A stretch of 6,664 nucleotides of DNA from Propionibacteriaceae bacterium (GCA_003153855.1 PMBM01000058.1:19262-25925); one strand, 5' to 3'. Shown: positions 1 through 6,664, counted from the first letter of the stretch. Numbers and translations are program-made. The notes: generated by a model from the sequence alone, not told the origin.

Positions 1-1548
1 GAGATCGCGGTACGGGCGGCGTTCAAGGCCGTACAGGACGGCAAGCAGGTCGCGGTGCTCGTCCCGACGACGTTGCTCGTCCAGCAGCACCAGGCGACGT
101 TCTCGGACCGGTACGCGAGCTTCCCCGTCACCGTGGCGTCGCTGTCGCGGTTCCAGACCGACGCCGAGGTGAAGGCCACCCTGGCCGGTATCGCCGACGG
201 CAAGGTCGACGTCGTCGTCGGCACGCACCGGCTGCTGTCCAACGAGGTGAAGTTCCACGATCTCGGGCTCGTCGTCATCGACGAGGAGCAGCGGTTCGGG
301 GTCGAGCACAAGGAGCAGCTCAAGAAGCTGCGGCTCGACGTCGACGTGCTGGCGATGAGCGCCACCCCGATCCCGCGCACGCTCGAGATGGCGATCACGG
401 GCATCCGGGAGATGAGCGTCATCACGACCCCGCCCGAGGAGCGACACCCGGTACTGACGTTCGCCGGCTCGTACGACGAGCGGCAGGTCACCGCCGCGAT
501 CCGCCGCGAGCTGGCGCGCGAGGGCCAGGTCTTCTTCATCCACAACCGGGTGCAGTCGATCGACCGTACGGCGAAGCGGATCGCGGAGCTCGTCCCCGAG
601 GCCCGAGTGGCCATGGCCCACGGCCAGATGTCCGAGCGCGAGCTCGAGCAGGTGATGGTCGACTTCTGGGAGCGCCGGACCGACGTGCTCGTGAGCACCA
701 CGATCGTCGAGGCCGGTCTCGACATCTCCACCGCGAACACGCTGCTCATCGAGCGCGCCGACCTGCTCGGTCTCAGCCAGCTGCACCAGCTACGAGGGCG
801 CGTGGGACGAGGTCGCGACCGCGGCTACGCGTACTTCTTCTACCCGGGGGAGAAGGCGCTCACCGAGAACGCCCACGGGCGTCTGGCGACGATGGCCGCC
901 CACACCGATCTCGGCTCCGGCATGCAGATCGCTCTCAAGGACCTCGAGATCCGCGGCGCCGGAAACCTGCTCGGCGGCGAGCAGTCGGGCCACATCGCCG
1001 ACGTCGGCTTCGACCTGTACCTGCGGCTCGTCGGCGAGGCCGTCGAAGAGTTCCGCGGCGACGCGCCCGAACCCGAGGCGGACATGCGGATCGAGCTGCC
1101 CGTCGAGGCGCACCTGCCGGTCGACTACATCGAGTCGGAGCGGCTGCGGCTCGAGATGTACAAGCGGCTGGCCGAGGTGCGTACGGCCGAGGACCTCGAA
1201 GCGGTCGCCGCCGAGCTCAGGGACCGGTACGGGGAGACGCCCGAGCCCGTACAGGCGTTGCTCGCCGTCGCGTCGTTCCGCCTGCTGTGCCGCCTCCACG
1301 GCGTCACCGAGGTCGTGTGCGGGCCCAGCACCGTACGGTTCGAGCCCGCAGGGCTGCTCGACTCGCGCGAGCTCCGGCTCAAGCGGATGTACCCCGGCAC
1401 GATCATCAAGGACACCCAGATCCTGGTGCCTCGTCCGACCACCGGATCCATGCCCAAGCGGGCCGTCGACGGCCTCGGCCTCATCGAGTGGGCGAGCCAG
1501 GTCGTGACGAACGTGTACGAGACCACCCAGGTGGCCTCGGTAGTGTGA
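1..1548 (+). CDS. mfd: Transcription-repair coupling factor Mfd, C-terminal part (5' truncated by window edge)
   Basis: Mfd is a cytoplasmic superfamily 2 DNA translocase. It pushes RNA polymerase stalled at DNA damage off the template and recruits UvrA for strand-specific repair. The reading frame is open from base 1 and gives 515 residues of a protein that is usually about 1,150-1,200 long. The Walker A loop must lie just left of the window, because the first visible residues match the stretch that follows it. Numbering from the first visible codon: motif Ia PTTLL 22-26; GTHRLL 74-79; the DEEQ box 94-97; SATPIPRTL 120-128; [11 protein letters not shown] 232-242; the arginine-finger motif QLRGRVGR 263-270; and the RecG/Mfd-specific TRG region about 310-332 (ALKDLEIRG, then GGEQSGH). 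The remainder, from about 365, is the C-terminal D7 domain that masks the UvrA-binding module. All visible motor motifs are intact. It heads the unit that continues into the lipoprotein and mazG; its promoter is outside the window. Confidence 0.97.
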   Translation, partial: EIAVRAAFKAVQDGKQVAVLVPTTLLVQQHQATFSDRYASFPVTVASLSRFQTDAEVKATLAGIADGKVDVVVGTHRLLSNEVKFHDLGLVVIDEEQRFGVEHKEQLKKLRLDVDVLAMSATPIPRTLEMAITGIREMSVITTPPEERHPVLTFAGSYDERQVTAAIRRELAREGQVFFIHNRVQSIDRTAKRIAELVPEARVAMAHGQMSERELEQVMVDFWERRTDVLVSTTIVEAGLDISTANTLLIERADLLGLSQLHQLRGRVGRGRDRGYAYFFYPGEKALTENAHGRLATMAAHTDLGSGMQIALKDLEIRGAGNLLGGEQSGHIADVGFDLYLRLVGEAVEEFRGDAPEPEADMRIELPVEAHLPVDYIESERLRLEMYKRLAEVRTAEDLEAVAAELRDRYGETPEPVQALLAVASFRLLCRLHGVTEVVCGPSTVRFEPAGLLDSRELRLKRMYPGTIIKDTQILVPRPTTGSMPKRAVDGLGLIEWASQVVTNVYETTQVASVV

Positions 1549-1558
1549 GCTCATCATC

Positions 1559-1565
1559 GGAAAGG
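1559..1565 (+). promoter_or_regulatory. Ribosome binding site of the SurA_N-like lipoprotein gene
   Basis: GGAAAGG lies 6 nt before a GTG codon and fixes the start of the next gene at 1572. The same frame is open much further upstream, but only inside mfd. The GTG is the only start that puts a signal peptide at the N-terminus. Confidence 0.7.
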
Positions 1566-1571
1566 TTTCTC

Positions 1572-2084
1572 GTGACTCGTCTTCGTGCCGCAATTGTCGC
1601 TCTTGCCCTCGTCGGGACCGTTCTCATGGGCGGCTGCTCCCAGACGGCCGACACGACCGCCGTCGTCAACGGCGTCGTGATCAGGGAGAGCACCGTCAAC
1701 GACATGGCCGAGGCGTTGGTGTCCACGGGAGCAGTGGCCACGTACGCGGAGGCACGCTCGTCGGCGTCCTCGAACCTGATCGTCGGTGAAGTCGCTCGCC
1801 AGGTCGCGAACCAGGACGGCATCGTCCTCACGTCACCGGACATCAGCTCGCTGTCCGTGAGCAACCCCACCTTCGCGACGTTCCTGACCACTCCTCTCGG
1901 CGTGGAGTACGCGACGGACCACGTGAACGGGAGCCAGATCATCAACCAGGTCACAACCTGGCAGGCCGAGTTCGCGGCGGTCAAGGTTGACCTGAACCCT
2001 CGGTACGGGTCGTGGGCCGACTACATCTCCACCAGTGCGTCGACTCCTCCGACCGGCTCGATGTCGGTCGTCTCAGGGTCCTGA
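1572..2084 (+). CDS. Small SurA N-terminal-like lipoprotein, no isomerase domain
   Basis: This is a 170-residue predicted secreted lipoprotein. The start is GTG. A short positive N-terminus (R3, R5) is followed by a hydrophobic stretch 6-19 and a probable lipobox L18-M-G-G-C22, so Cys22 would be lipidated after signal peptidase II cleavage. Met at -3 and Gly at -2 make this lipobox weaker than the usual LAGC form. The mature part opens with AVVNGVVI, the pattern typical of SurA/PrsA-type chaperone N-terminal domains, then an Ala/Ser/Val-rich helical region. NPRYGSW at 142-148 resembles a C-terminal motif I associate with actinobacterial members of this group. No parvulin PPIase domain is present; those proteins usually exceed 280 residues. 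It sits 23 nt after mfd and 3 nt before mazG, so it is probably co-transcribed. A role in extracytoplasmic protein folding is inferred from the family only; its partner is unknown. Confidence 0.75.
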   Translation: MTRLRAAIVALALVGTVLMGGCSQTADTTAVVNGVVIRESTVNDMAEALVSTGAVATYAEARSSASSNLIVGEVARQVANQDGIVLTSPDISSLSVSNPTFATFLTTPLGVEYATDHVNGSQIINQVTTWQAEFAAVKVDLNPRYGSWADYISTSASTPPTGSMSVVSGS

Positions 2085-2087
2085 CAC

Positions 2088-2714
2088 ATGACGGCGGACG
2101 TGACGGGGGACGATGAGCTCCGCCGTCTAGTCGCCGTCATGCACGCGCTGCGTGCGGGGTGTCCGTGGGACTCCGAGCAGACGCACTCGTCGCTTCTGCA
2201 CTACCTCGTGGAGGAGACGGCCGAGGTCGTGGACGCGGTGGAGATCGGCTCGGACGACGACCTCCGCGAGGAGCTGGGCGACCTGCTGCTCCAGATCGCG
2301 TTCCACTCGGAGATCGCCTCGGAGCGCGACGCGTTCGACATCGACGACGTGGCGCGCGGCATCAACGACAAGCTCATCGCGAGGCATCCGCACGTGTTCG
2401 CCGGCGAGGATGCTCCTGACGACCTCAACGCCGTCTGGGAGCAGCGCAAGAAGGTCGAGAAGAAGCGGATGAGCTCCCTCGACGGGATCCCGGTCAGCCT
2501 TCCCGTCCTCGCCCGGGCCAACAAGGTGATCATGCGGGCGCGCAGCCACGACGTACCGCTGGACCTGCCGACGGAGCCGATCGACGCGGCAGCGGTGGGT
2601 ATGGAGCTGCTGGCCCTCGCCTCTCGTGCCCAGGCCTCGGGGATCGATCCCGAGCAGGCTCTGCGCGCGGCACTACGCGAGCTGGAGTCCTCGATCCGCG
2701 CCGAGGGTCACTAG
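2088..2714 (+). CDS. mazG: MazG nucleoside triphosphate pyrophosphohydrolase
   Basis: MazG hydrolyses (d)NTPs to NMP plus pyrophosphate, using Mg2+ held by acidic residues. It clears damaged nucleotides and, in E. coli, lowers (p)ppGpp indirectly. The protein has 208 residues. Visible signatures: CPWD-x2-QTH at 25-33; the first metal motif EETAE 42-46; the second EELGD 61-65; RHPHVF after the core; and WEQRKKVEKK. The N-terminal catalytic domain therefore looks complete. The C-terminal half is short. Its end (DPEQALRAAL...) still resembles the tail of the second MazG domain of the 263-residue E. coli protein, but the EExxD metal motif expected just before it is replaced by hydrophobic residues. 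The ATG follows the lipoprotein stop by 3 nt and lacks a strong Shine-Dalgarno site, which suggests translational coupling. An in-frame GTG at 2100 is an alternative start. The gene ends against the opposing ABC permease gene. Confidence 0.94.
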   Translation: MTADVTGDDELRRLVAVMHALRAGCPWDSEQTHSSLLHYLVEETAEVVDAVEIGSDDDLREELGDLLLQIAFHSEIASERDAFDIDDVARGINDKLIARHPHVFAGEDAPDDLNAVWEQRKKVEKKRMSSLDGIPVSLPVLARANKVIMRARSHDVPLDLPTEPIDAAAVGMELLALASRAQASGIDPEQALRAALRELESSIRAEGH

Positions 2715-3463
2715 AGCTCGCGCCGACGAAGAGCCAGCACCGACCCGCCCACCAGGATCGCGGCGGTGACCGCGGCGGTCAGCACCGGCCATAGCCACAC
2801 CGTGTCCTGGCCCATGGCGAGGGAGCTCGGAGCCCCCACCAGCCCTGCTGGGGACCAACGAGCCGCGGGGCCCCACGCCGAGAGCGCGGCGAGCACCAAC
2901 CAGACGGCGATGGCCAACCCGGCCGTCGCGCTCGTCGAATCCAGCACGGTGGACAGCAGGATGACGACAGTCACGCACCACAGCGCGAGCACGAGCCATG
3001 CCGCGGTCGCGCGGATCAGCGACCCCAGCGGTGCCTCGCCGAAGGCCACTCGCGTCGTGATCGCCATGACCACCGTCGACAGGGCCGTGGGCACGACGAC
3101 GAGGACGTACGCGGCCGCGACCTTGGCGACGATGAACGCCGCAGGAGTGAGGCCCTTCGACAGGGCGATCGCAGCCGTACCGCTCGTCCGTTCGGCGTTG
3201 ACAGCGCCGCTGAACGACACGATGACCACGAGCAGAGCCATCTGACCGAGGTTCTTGGTCCACTGCGCGTACGCGTCGGCGACGGTCGGATCGGGAAGCT
3301 TCAGAGGCAGGTTCGCGACGGTGCTGATGAGGTACGGAGTCGCGAGGGCGAGGATCGGGCTGGCCACCGCGCAGAACAAGAGCATCACCGGCAGCACGTA
3401 CAGACGCCAGGTCGCGAGGATCTCGCGCAGCTCCTTCGTGAAGAAGGGTCCGAAGCCGGTCAT
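2711..3463 (-). CDS. ABC-2 type transporter permease
   Basis: This is a 250-residue polytopic membrane protein, the channel-forming subunit of an ABC exporter. About six hydrophobic segments are visible: 21-46, 72-88, 110-136, 152-173, 178-197 and 224-243. The N-terminus carries the amphipathic KELRE motif (10-14) common before the first helix of ABC-2 permeases. After helix 2 there is AERTSGT (90-96) and then SKGLTPAAFIVAK, the cytosolic coupling segment typical of the BcrB/YxlG-type permeases. It ends in the basic tail RRREL. The ATG overlaps the TGA of the ATPase gene by 4 nt (ATGA), so its translation is probably coupled to the ATPase and the two should form one complex, most likely as a 2+2 assembly. 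The substrate cannot be read from the sequence; relatives export peptides, antibiotics or lipids. Its TAG stop overlaps the mazG stop on the other strand. Confidence 0.9.
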   Translation of the reverse strand: MTGFGPFFTKELREILATWRLYVLPVMLLFCAVASPILALATPYLISTVANLPLKLPDPTVADAYAQWTKNLGQMALLVVIVSFSGAVNAERTSGTAAIALSKGLTPAAFIVAKVAAAYVLVVVPTALSTVVMAITTRVAFGEAPLGSLIRATAAWLVLALWCVTVVILLSTVLDSTSATAGLAIAVWLVLAALSAWGPAARWSPAGLVGAPSSLAMGQDTVWLWPVLTAAVTAAILVGGSVLALRRREL

Positions 3464-4398
3464 GCGTCACGCTGCACGAGGGAGACGAAGACATCTTCGA
3501 GGGAGGTCTCGATGGGCTCGAACCGCACGAGCCCCACGTCCAGGCCGGCGACGATCGCCGGGACACGCCGCCGCGCCAGGTCGACGTCCTTCACGGTCAG
3601 CTCGACACCCGACGCCGTGTCGACCATGCGACCGACCCACGGTTCGCTCTCGAGGACCGTGCGCAGCCGATCCTTGTCGGCCGTGACGTCCAACGCGTAC
3701 CGGCTGCTGCCCCCGTACCGCGCCTTGAGCTCCTCGACGCTTCCCTGCGTGACGAGCCGGCCCTCGTCGAGGATGGCGACCTCGTCGCACACCCGCTCGA
3801 CGTCGCTGAGGATGTGGGTGGAGAAGAAGACGGTGGTGCGACCGCGGAGCGCGGCCACCATGTCGAGCACGGCCTTCCGTCCGATGGGGTCGAGCGCCGA
3901 GGTCGGCTCGTCGAGCACCAGCAGGTCGGGGGCGCCGATCAGGGCCTGGGCGATCCCCAGCCGTTGCTTCATGCCGCGGCTGTAGCCGCCGACCTTCTGC
4001 CGTACGTCGCTGAGGCCGGCGAGATCGAGCAGGCTCTCGGTGCGCCTCGCCAGCTGCGTGCCCTTGACGCCGACCAGGGAGCCGGCGAACCGGAGCACGT
4101 CGCGTGCCGACATCCAGGGGTAGAACCCGGGCACGTCGGGCAGGAACCCGATGCGGCGGCGAAGCTCGGCGAGGTCTGTGTCGCTCGAGGTCCCGGCATC
4201 GTGGCCGAGCACCGTGACCGAGCCGGACGTCGGCCTGGCGAACCCCAGCACCATGCGTACGGTCGTCGTCTTACCGGCCCCGTTGGGGCCGAGGAAGCCG
4301 AAGACCGAGCCCTCGGGCACCGACATCGTGAGGTGGTCGACCGCTGTGTGCGCCGGGTAGGCCTTGGTGAGGTCTGCCAGGGTGACGGACTGCGTCAT
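3460..4398 (-). CDS. ABC transporter ATP-binding protein (BcrA/YxlF-like)
   Basis: This 312-residue ATPase is the motor of the exporter with the permease encoded directly downstream. Motifs in order: Walker A GPNGAGKTT 37-45; signature YSRGMKQR 139-146; Walker B LLVLDEP 159-165 with catalytic Glu164; D-loop SALD 167-170; H-loop His195 in FFSTHIL. All catalytic residues are present. At the Q-loop position the sequence reads FLPDVPGFYPWM (85-96), with Asp88 where many ABC proteins have Gln; I recall this LPDVP form as common in this exporter subfamily. After about residue 230 comes a roughly 80-residue C-terminal extension found in BcrA/YxlF-like ATPases, ending LEDVFVSLV. The gene overlaps its neighbours by 4 nt on both sides (ATGA), with the small membrane-protein gene upstream and the permease gene downstream. 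The fold and role are certain; the exported substrate is unknown. Confidence 0.95.
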   Translation of the reverse strand: MTQSVTLADLTKAYPAHTAVDHLTMSVPEGSVFGFLGPNGAGKTTTVRMVLGFARPTSGSVTVLGHDAGTSSDTDLAELRRRIGFLPDVPGFYPWMSARDVLRFAGSLVGVKGTQLARRTESLLDLAGLSDVRQKVGGYSRGMKQRLGIAQALIGAPDLLVLDEPTSALDPIGRKAVLDMVAALRGRTTVFFSTHILSDVERVCDEVAILDEGRLVTQGSVEELKARYGGSSRYALDVTADKDRLRTVLESEPWVGRMVDTASGVELTVKDVDLARRRVPAIVAGLDVGLVRFEPIETSLEDVFVSLVQRDA

Positions 4399-4679
4399 CG
4401 GTCGCCGTACAGGTCGTCGACGACGCGTGCGGTGGTGCTCGCGGCGTCAGGGTGCGGCGCCGTCTCGATCACGGGCTTGGGTTTCCGGCCGACAGCGAAG
4501 AACGCGATCGGGCCGACGAACTGCACGACACAGATGAGAGCCCAGATCCACTTGGGCAGGGTGAGCCGAGCGTTGGGCGTACGGAACAGGACGATCCACG
4601 CAGAGATCAGCAGCCCGAACTCGACCACGGCAAGCGCGGCGATCAGGAGGATCTCGGTGGTGGTGAACTGATGGGCCAT
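4395..4679 (-). CDS. Small PLDc_N-domain membrane protein, first gene of the ABC operon
   Basis: This is a 94-residue protein with two transmembrane helices, about 9-32 and 44-63, and a short polar tail. The second helix carries the PLDc_N (phospholipase D nuclease N-terminal) pattern: KWIW 43-46, then VGPIAFFAVGRK 55-66. This domain is also found at the N-terminus of cardiolipin synthases, but no HKD catalytic domain follows, so no phospholipase activity is expected. The frame stays open to an ATG at 4787. I chose the ATG at 4679 because AAGGAG precedes it by 5 nt and because the extension would run through the operator-like palindrome. Its TGA overlaps the ATPase ATG (ATGA). B. subtilis YxlE is a stand-alone PLDc_N protein encoded just before an ABC ATPase and permease (YxlF, YxlG) and acts as a negative regulator of SigY. 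A regulatory or accessory role in the exporter is inferred from that. Confidence 0.82.
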   Translation of the reverse strand: MAHQFTTTEILLIAALAVVEFGLLISAWIVLFRTPNARLTLPKWIWALICVVQFVGPIAFFAVGRKPKPVIETAPHPDAASTTARVVDDLYGDR

Positions 4680-4684
4680 GGTGG

Positions 4685-4690
4685 CTCCTT
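4685..4690 (-). promoter_or_regulatory. Ribosome binding site of the PLDc_N gene
   Basis: On the minus strand AAGGAG stands 5 nt before the ATG at 4679. It is the clearest Shine-Dalgarno site in the window and decides the start of the first ABC-operon gene against the longer reading frame. Confidence 0.75.
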
Positions 4691-4700
4691 GTATCGGAAG

Positions 4701-4731
4701 ACTCACTACATGGTAATACCTAGTAGTGGGT
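4701..4731. promoter_or_regulatory. 31-bp imperfect palindrome, candidate operator of the ABC operon
   Basis: The left arm ACTCACTACATGGTA (4701-4715) and right arm TACCTAGTAGTGGGT (4717-4731) surround one central A. Of 15 base pairs, 12 match; the uninterrupted blocks are CACTAC/GTAGTG and GGTA/TACC. The site is markedly more A+T-rich than its surroundings and ends 11 nt upstream of the ribosome binding site of the PLDc_N gene. On the minus strand it contains TACCAT (4715-4710), which fits the actinobacterial TAnnnT -10 pattern, although the matching -35 (TGGCGT, 17 nt away) is poor. A dimeric repressor bound here would cover the core promoter. Two-fold symmetry of this size fits a GntR, PadR or TetR type protein, but the regulator is not encoded in the window and cannot be named. 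Confidence 0.6.
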
Positions 4732-4803
4732 AACGCCATACTCCTGTGAGGATCCGGCTCGCAACGTCCTGAACCCCGAGCGACCACCCGACGACAGGAC
4801 CTC

Positions 4804-4809
4804 TAGTCT
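4804..4809 (+). promoter_or_regulatory. Candidate -10 element of the acyltransferase gene
   Basis: TAGTCT fits the TAnnnT -10 pattern. A weak -35 (GCGACC, 4780-4785, keeping only the GAC core) lies 18 nt upstream. Transcription would start near 4816, leaving a leader of about 20 nt before ATG 4839. The extended match TAGTCTGAAC is nearly repeated before enolase. Confidence 0.4.
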
Positions 4810-4838
4810 GAACGCGTCAGGGGATGGGCTGGTCATTC

Positions 4839-6104
4839 ATGGGCAGGGCAAAGAGCGGTGAACGGCTCAGCGCGGCCGACGCGTCGAACGTGGTCATCGA
4901 TGCGTCGGACCAGGTGAACGCGTTCCTGATGGCCGGGCTCCTCGCGCCTGGAGGCTTCGTCACGGCCGAGGGTGCGGCGGACATGGACCGGCTGCGCACG
5001 GGGATCGCGGATCGGCTGGGGGAGGACAGGGCCGGCTTGGGCCGATTCGCCCAGAGCGTGCGCCCGGATGGTCGACACCTTGTCTGGGCGCCCTGCGCAC
5101 CGGACCTGACCGTACATGTGCGGGAGGTCGCGGCCGTCGACGGGACGGAAGGTCTTGCTCGCCTCTGTGCGGCACTGATGACGACACCCCTGCCCATCGA
5201 CCGGCCGCTCTGGGAGGTGCTCGTCGTTCCCGGGGCTTGGACGGAGGGCCCCGGTATCGTCGTCCGCTTCCACCACGCACTCTCCGACGGTGTCGGAGCA
5301 GTCGGCCTCGTCGACGGGCTGCTCGGGCAGGGACGAGTGGTTCCCTCCGTGAGCCGACCTGGGACGAGGACAGCGCCTCGGAACAGGCTGCGCTCCCTGC
5401 TGACCGGCATCGCCAGGGTGACGTCGATGCTTCGGGCGTCGGTTCCACCGACCGTTCTCCTGGGCCCCATCAGCGCACGACGTGGGACCGCGTTCGTGGA
5501 TGTCGAGCTGGAGGGGATCTCGCGCGGGGCCAGGGCTGCGGGTGGCACCGTCAACGATGCGCTCCTCGCGGCGGTCGCCGGGGCTGTCGAGGACGCGCTG
5601 GTGGCCGGCGGCCACCCCGTTCCGGCCTCGATCCCGGCCAGCGTCCCGGTCGCGCTGCCAGACCGGGGCCGTTCCGGGAACGCGGTAGGCCTCATGCGGG
5701 TCGAGCTTCCCACTGGCGAGCCCGATCCGGCGGTACGCGTGGCCCGCATCGCGGCACTGACCCGCAGGGAGAAGTCCGAGGCACGCGCCCAGGGCACGTT
5801 CGAGCTGACCCGGACCCGATGGGGCGCGCGGCTCTTCGCCGCGTTAGCGCGCCACCAGCGCTTCATCGCGCTGTTCGTCACCAACGTGCGCGGTCCGGAA
5901 GAACAGATGATCCTCGGCGGCGCGCCGCTGGAGATGGCGTGGCCGCTCACCCCTATCCAGGGCAACGTACGGCTCGGCGTCTCGGCGTTGTCGTACCGGG
6001 GGCGGCTGGGCTGCGCCATCCACGTCGATGCGCAGGCACTCCGTGGCGATGTCCTGGCAGCGTCCATCGAGGACCAGCTCGACCGGATAGCGGCACGCCC
6101 CTGA
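4839..6104 (+). CDS. WS/DGAT-type acyltransferase (HHxxxDG superfamily)
   Basis: This family transfers an acyl group from acyl-CoA to an alcohol or diacylglycerol, giving wax esters or triacylglycerol at the membrane or lipid-droplet surface. From ATG 4839 the protein has 421 residues, somewhat short for a family usually about 450-480. Signatures: RLSAADA 9-15, matching the family N-terminus; PLWEV from 123; catalytic HHALSDG 145-151 (His146 as base, Asp150 structural); ND 239-240; a GN-containing segment after the ASVPVALPD stretch; and TNVRGP 348-353 in the C-terminal domain. An in-frame ATG at 4824 would add five residues (MGWSF), but its AGGGG abuts the codon, too close to act; an in-frame TGA at 4809 bars anything earlier. 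For 4839 the purine-rich stretch ending at 4828 lies 10 nt away. It is divergent from the ABC operon and upstream of eno on the same strand. The acceptor is unknown. Confidence 0.85.
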   Translation: MGRAKSGERLSAADASNVVIDASDQVNAFLMAGLLAPGGFVTAEGAADMDRLRTGIADRLGEDRAGLGRFAQSVRPDGRHLVWAPCAPDLTVHVREVAAVDGTEGLARLCAALMTTPLPIDRPLWEVLVVPGAWTEGPGIVVRFHHALSDGVGAVGLVDGLLGQGRVVPSVSRPGTRTAPRNRLRSLLTGIARVTSMLRASVPPTVLLGPISARRGTAFVDVELEGISRGARAAGGTVNDALLAAVAGAVEDALVAGGHPVPASIPASVPVALPDRGRSGNAVGLMRVELPTGEPDPAVRVARIAALTRREKSEARAQGTFELTRTRWGARLFAALARHQRFIALFVTNVRGPEEQMILGGAPLEMAWPLTPIQGNVRLGVSALSYRGRLGCAIHVDAQALRGDVLAASIEDQLDRIAARP

Positions 6105-6165
6105 CATCGGAAACCCGCGCCACTCTGGTGCCGGGGGCTTCTGCCGGGAGCGGGCATGGGGCCGA

Positions 6166-6171
6166 TAGGCT
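6166..6171 (+). promoter_or_regulatory. Candidate -10 element of the enolase gene
   Basis: TAGGCT fits TAnnnT and lies 41 nt before the GTG start of enolase, so transcription would begin near 6178. No convincing -35 is visible 16-19 nt upstream. The rest of the 108-nt gap between acyltransferase and enolase (6105-6212) holds no clear hairpin-plus-T terminator. Confidence 0.4.
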
Positions 6172-6173
6172 GA

Positions 6174-6664
<491 letters not shown>

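Noticed and set aside
1546..1553. 8-bp palindrome TGAGCTCA at the mfd stop codon
   Set aside because: It is short enough to arise by chance and has no T-tract or adjacent regulatory context.
790..1593. 267-codon minus-strand open frame opposite mfd
   Set aside because: It is a mirror of the Mfd coding frame, with a biased composition and no motif.
3708..3745. Possible Q-loop defect or inactivation of the ABC ATPase
   Set aside because: Walker A, signature, Walker B Glu, D-loop and H-loop are all intact, and Asp in place of the Q-loop Gln is, as far as I recall, common in this exporter subfamily. It is not evidence of loss of function.
3814..4671. 285-codon plus-strand open frame opposite the ABC ATPase and PLDc_N genes
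   Set aside because: It is antisense to a gene with complete ABC motifs. The product is rich in Gly/Arg/His/Glu without any recognisable pattern and has no ribosome binding site.
4680..4787. N-terminal extension of the PLDc_N protein to ATG 4787
   Set aside because: The extra 36 residues are polar and unlike the family start, they would cross the 31-bp palindrome, and the internal ATG at 4679 has a strong Shine-Dalgarno site.
6105..6165. Possible intrinsic terminator after the acyltransferase gene
   Set aside because: The G+C-rich stretch around 6130-6152 forms at best a 3-bp stem around TTCT, and no T-tract follows.

Overview
This is high-GC DNA (roughly two thirds G+C by eye) with GTG starts, Shine-Dalgarno sites and dense gene packing. 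The protein content suggests a Gram-positive actinobacterium: an actinobacterial-style mfd / SurA_N-like lipoprotein / mazG cluster, enolase nearby, and a wax-ester-synthase-type acyltransferase. The order Propionibacteriales (Nocardioides/Aeromicrobium-like) is my best guess from gene order and protein style, but I cannot confirm it without a search.

Layout. (1) Bases 1-2714, plus strand: the C-terminal part of transcription-repair coupling factor Mfd (cut by the left edge), a small SurA_N-like lipoprotein, and MazG. The gaps are 23 and 3 nt, so these are probably one transcription unit. (2) Bases 2711-4679, minus strand: a tight three-gene operon, read right to left, encoding a small two-helix PLDc_N-type membrane protein, an ABC ATPase and an ABC-2 permease. 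Both junctions are 4-nt ATGA stop/start overlaps. The permease stop and the mazG stop share one CTAG palindrome, so the two units collide with no spacer. (3) Bases 4680-4838: a divergent control region with a 31-bp imperfect palindrome on the ABC-operon side and a TAnnnT -10 element for the next gene. (4) Bases 4839-6104, plus strand: an acyltransferase of the WS/DGAT (HHxxxDG) superfamily. (5) Bases 6105-6212: a short promoter region. (6) Bases 6213 to the right edge: the first 150 codons of enolase.

Functionally, the left and right ends are housekeeping: DNA repair linked to transcription, nucleotide-pool cleaning and glycolysis. Between mazG and eno sits an accessory-looking segment: an ABC exporter operon with its own candidate operator, and a lipid-type acyltransferase. 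The exporter trio has the same gene types and order as Bacillus subtilis yxlE-yxlF-yxlG, but no sigma factor or dedicated repressor gene lies beside it here. I found no RNA gene, CRISPR array, insertion sequence, attachment site or convincing intrinsic terminator. I see no wholly new system; the exporter operon and its palindrome deserve the most attention.
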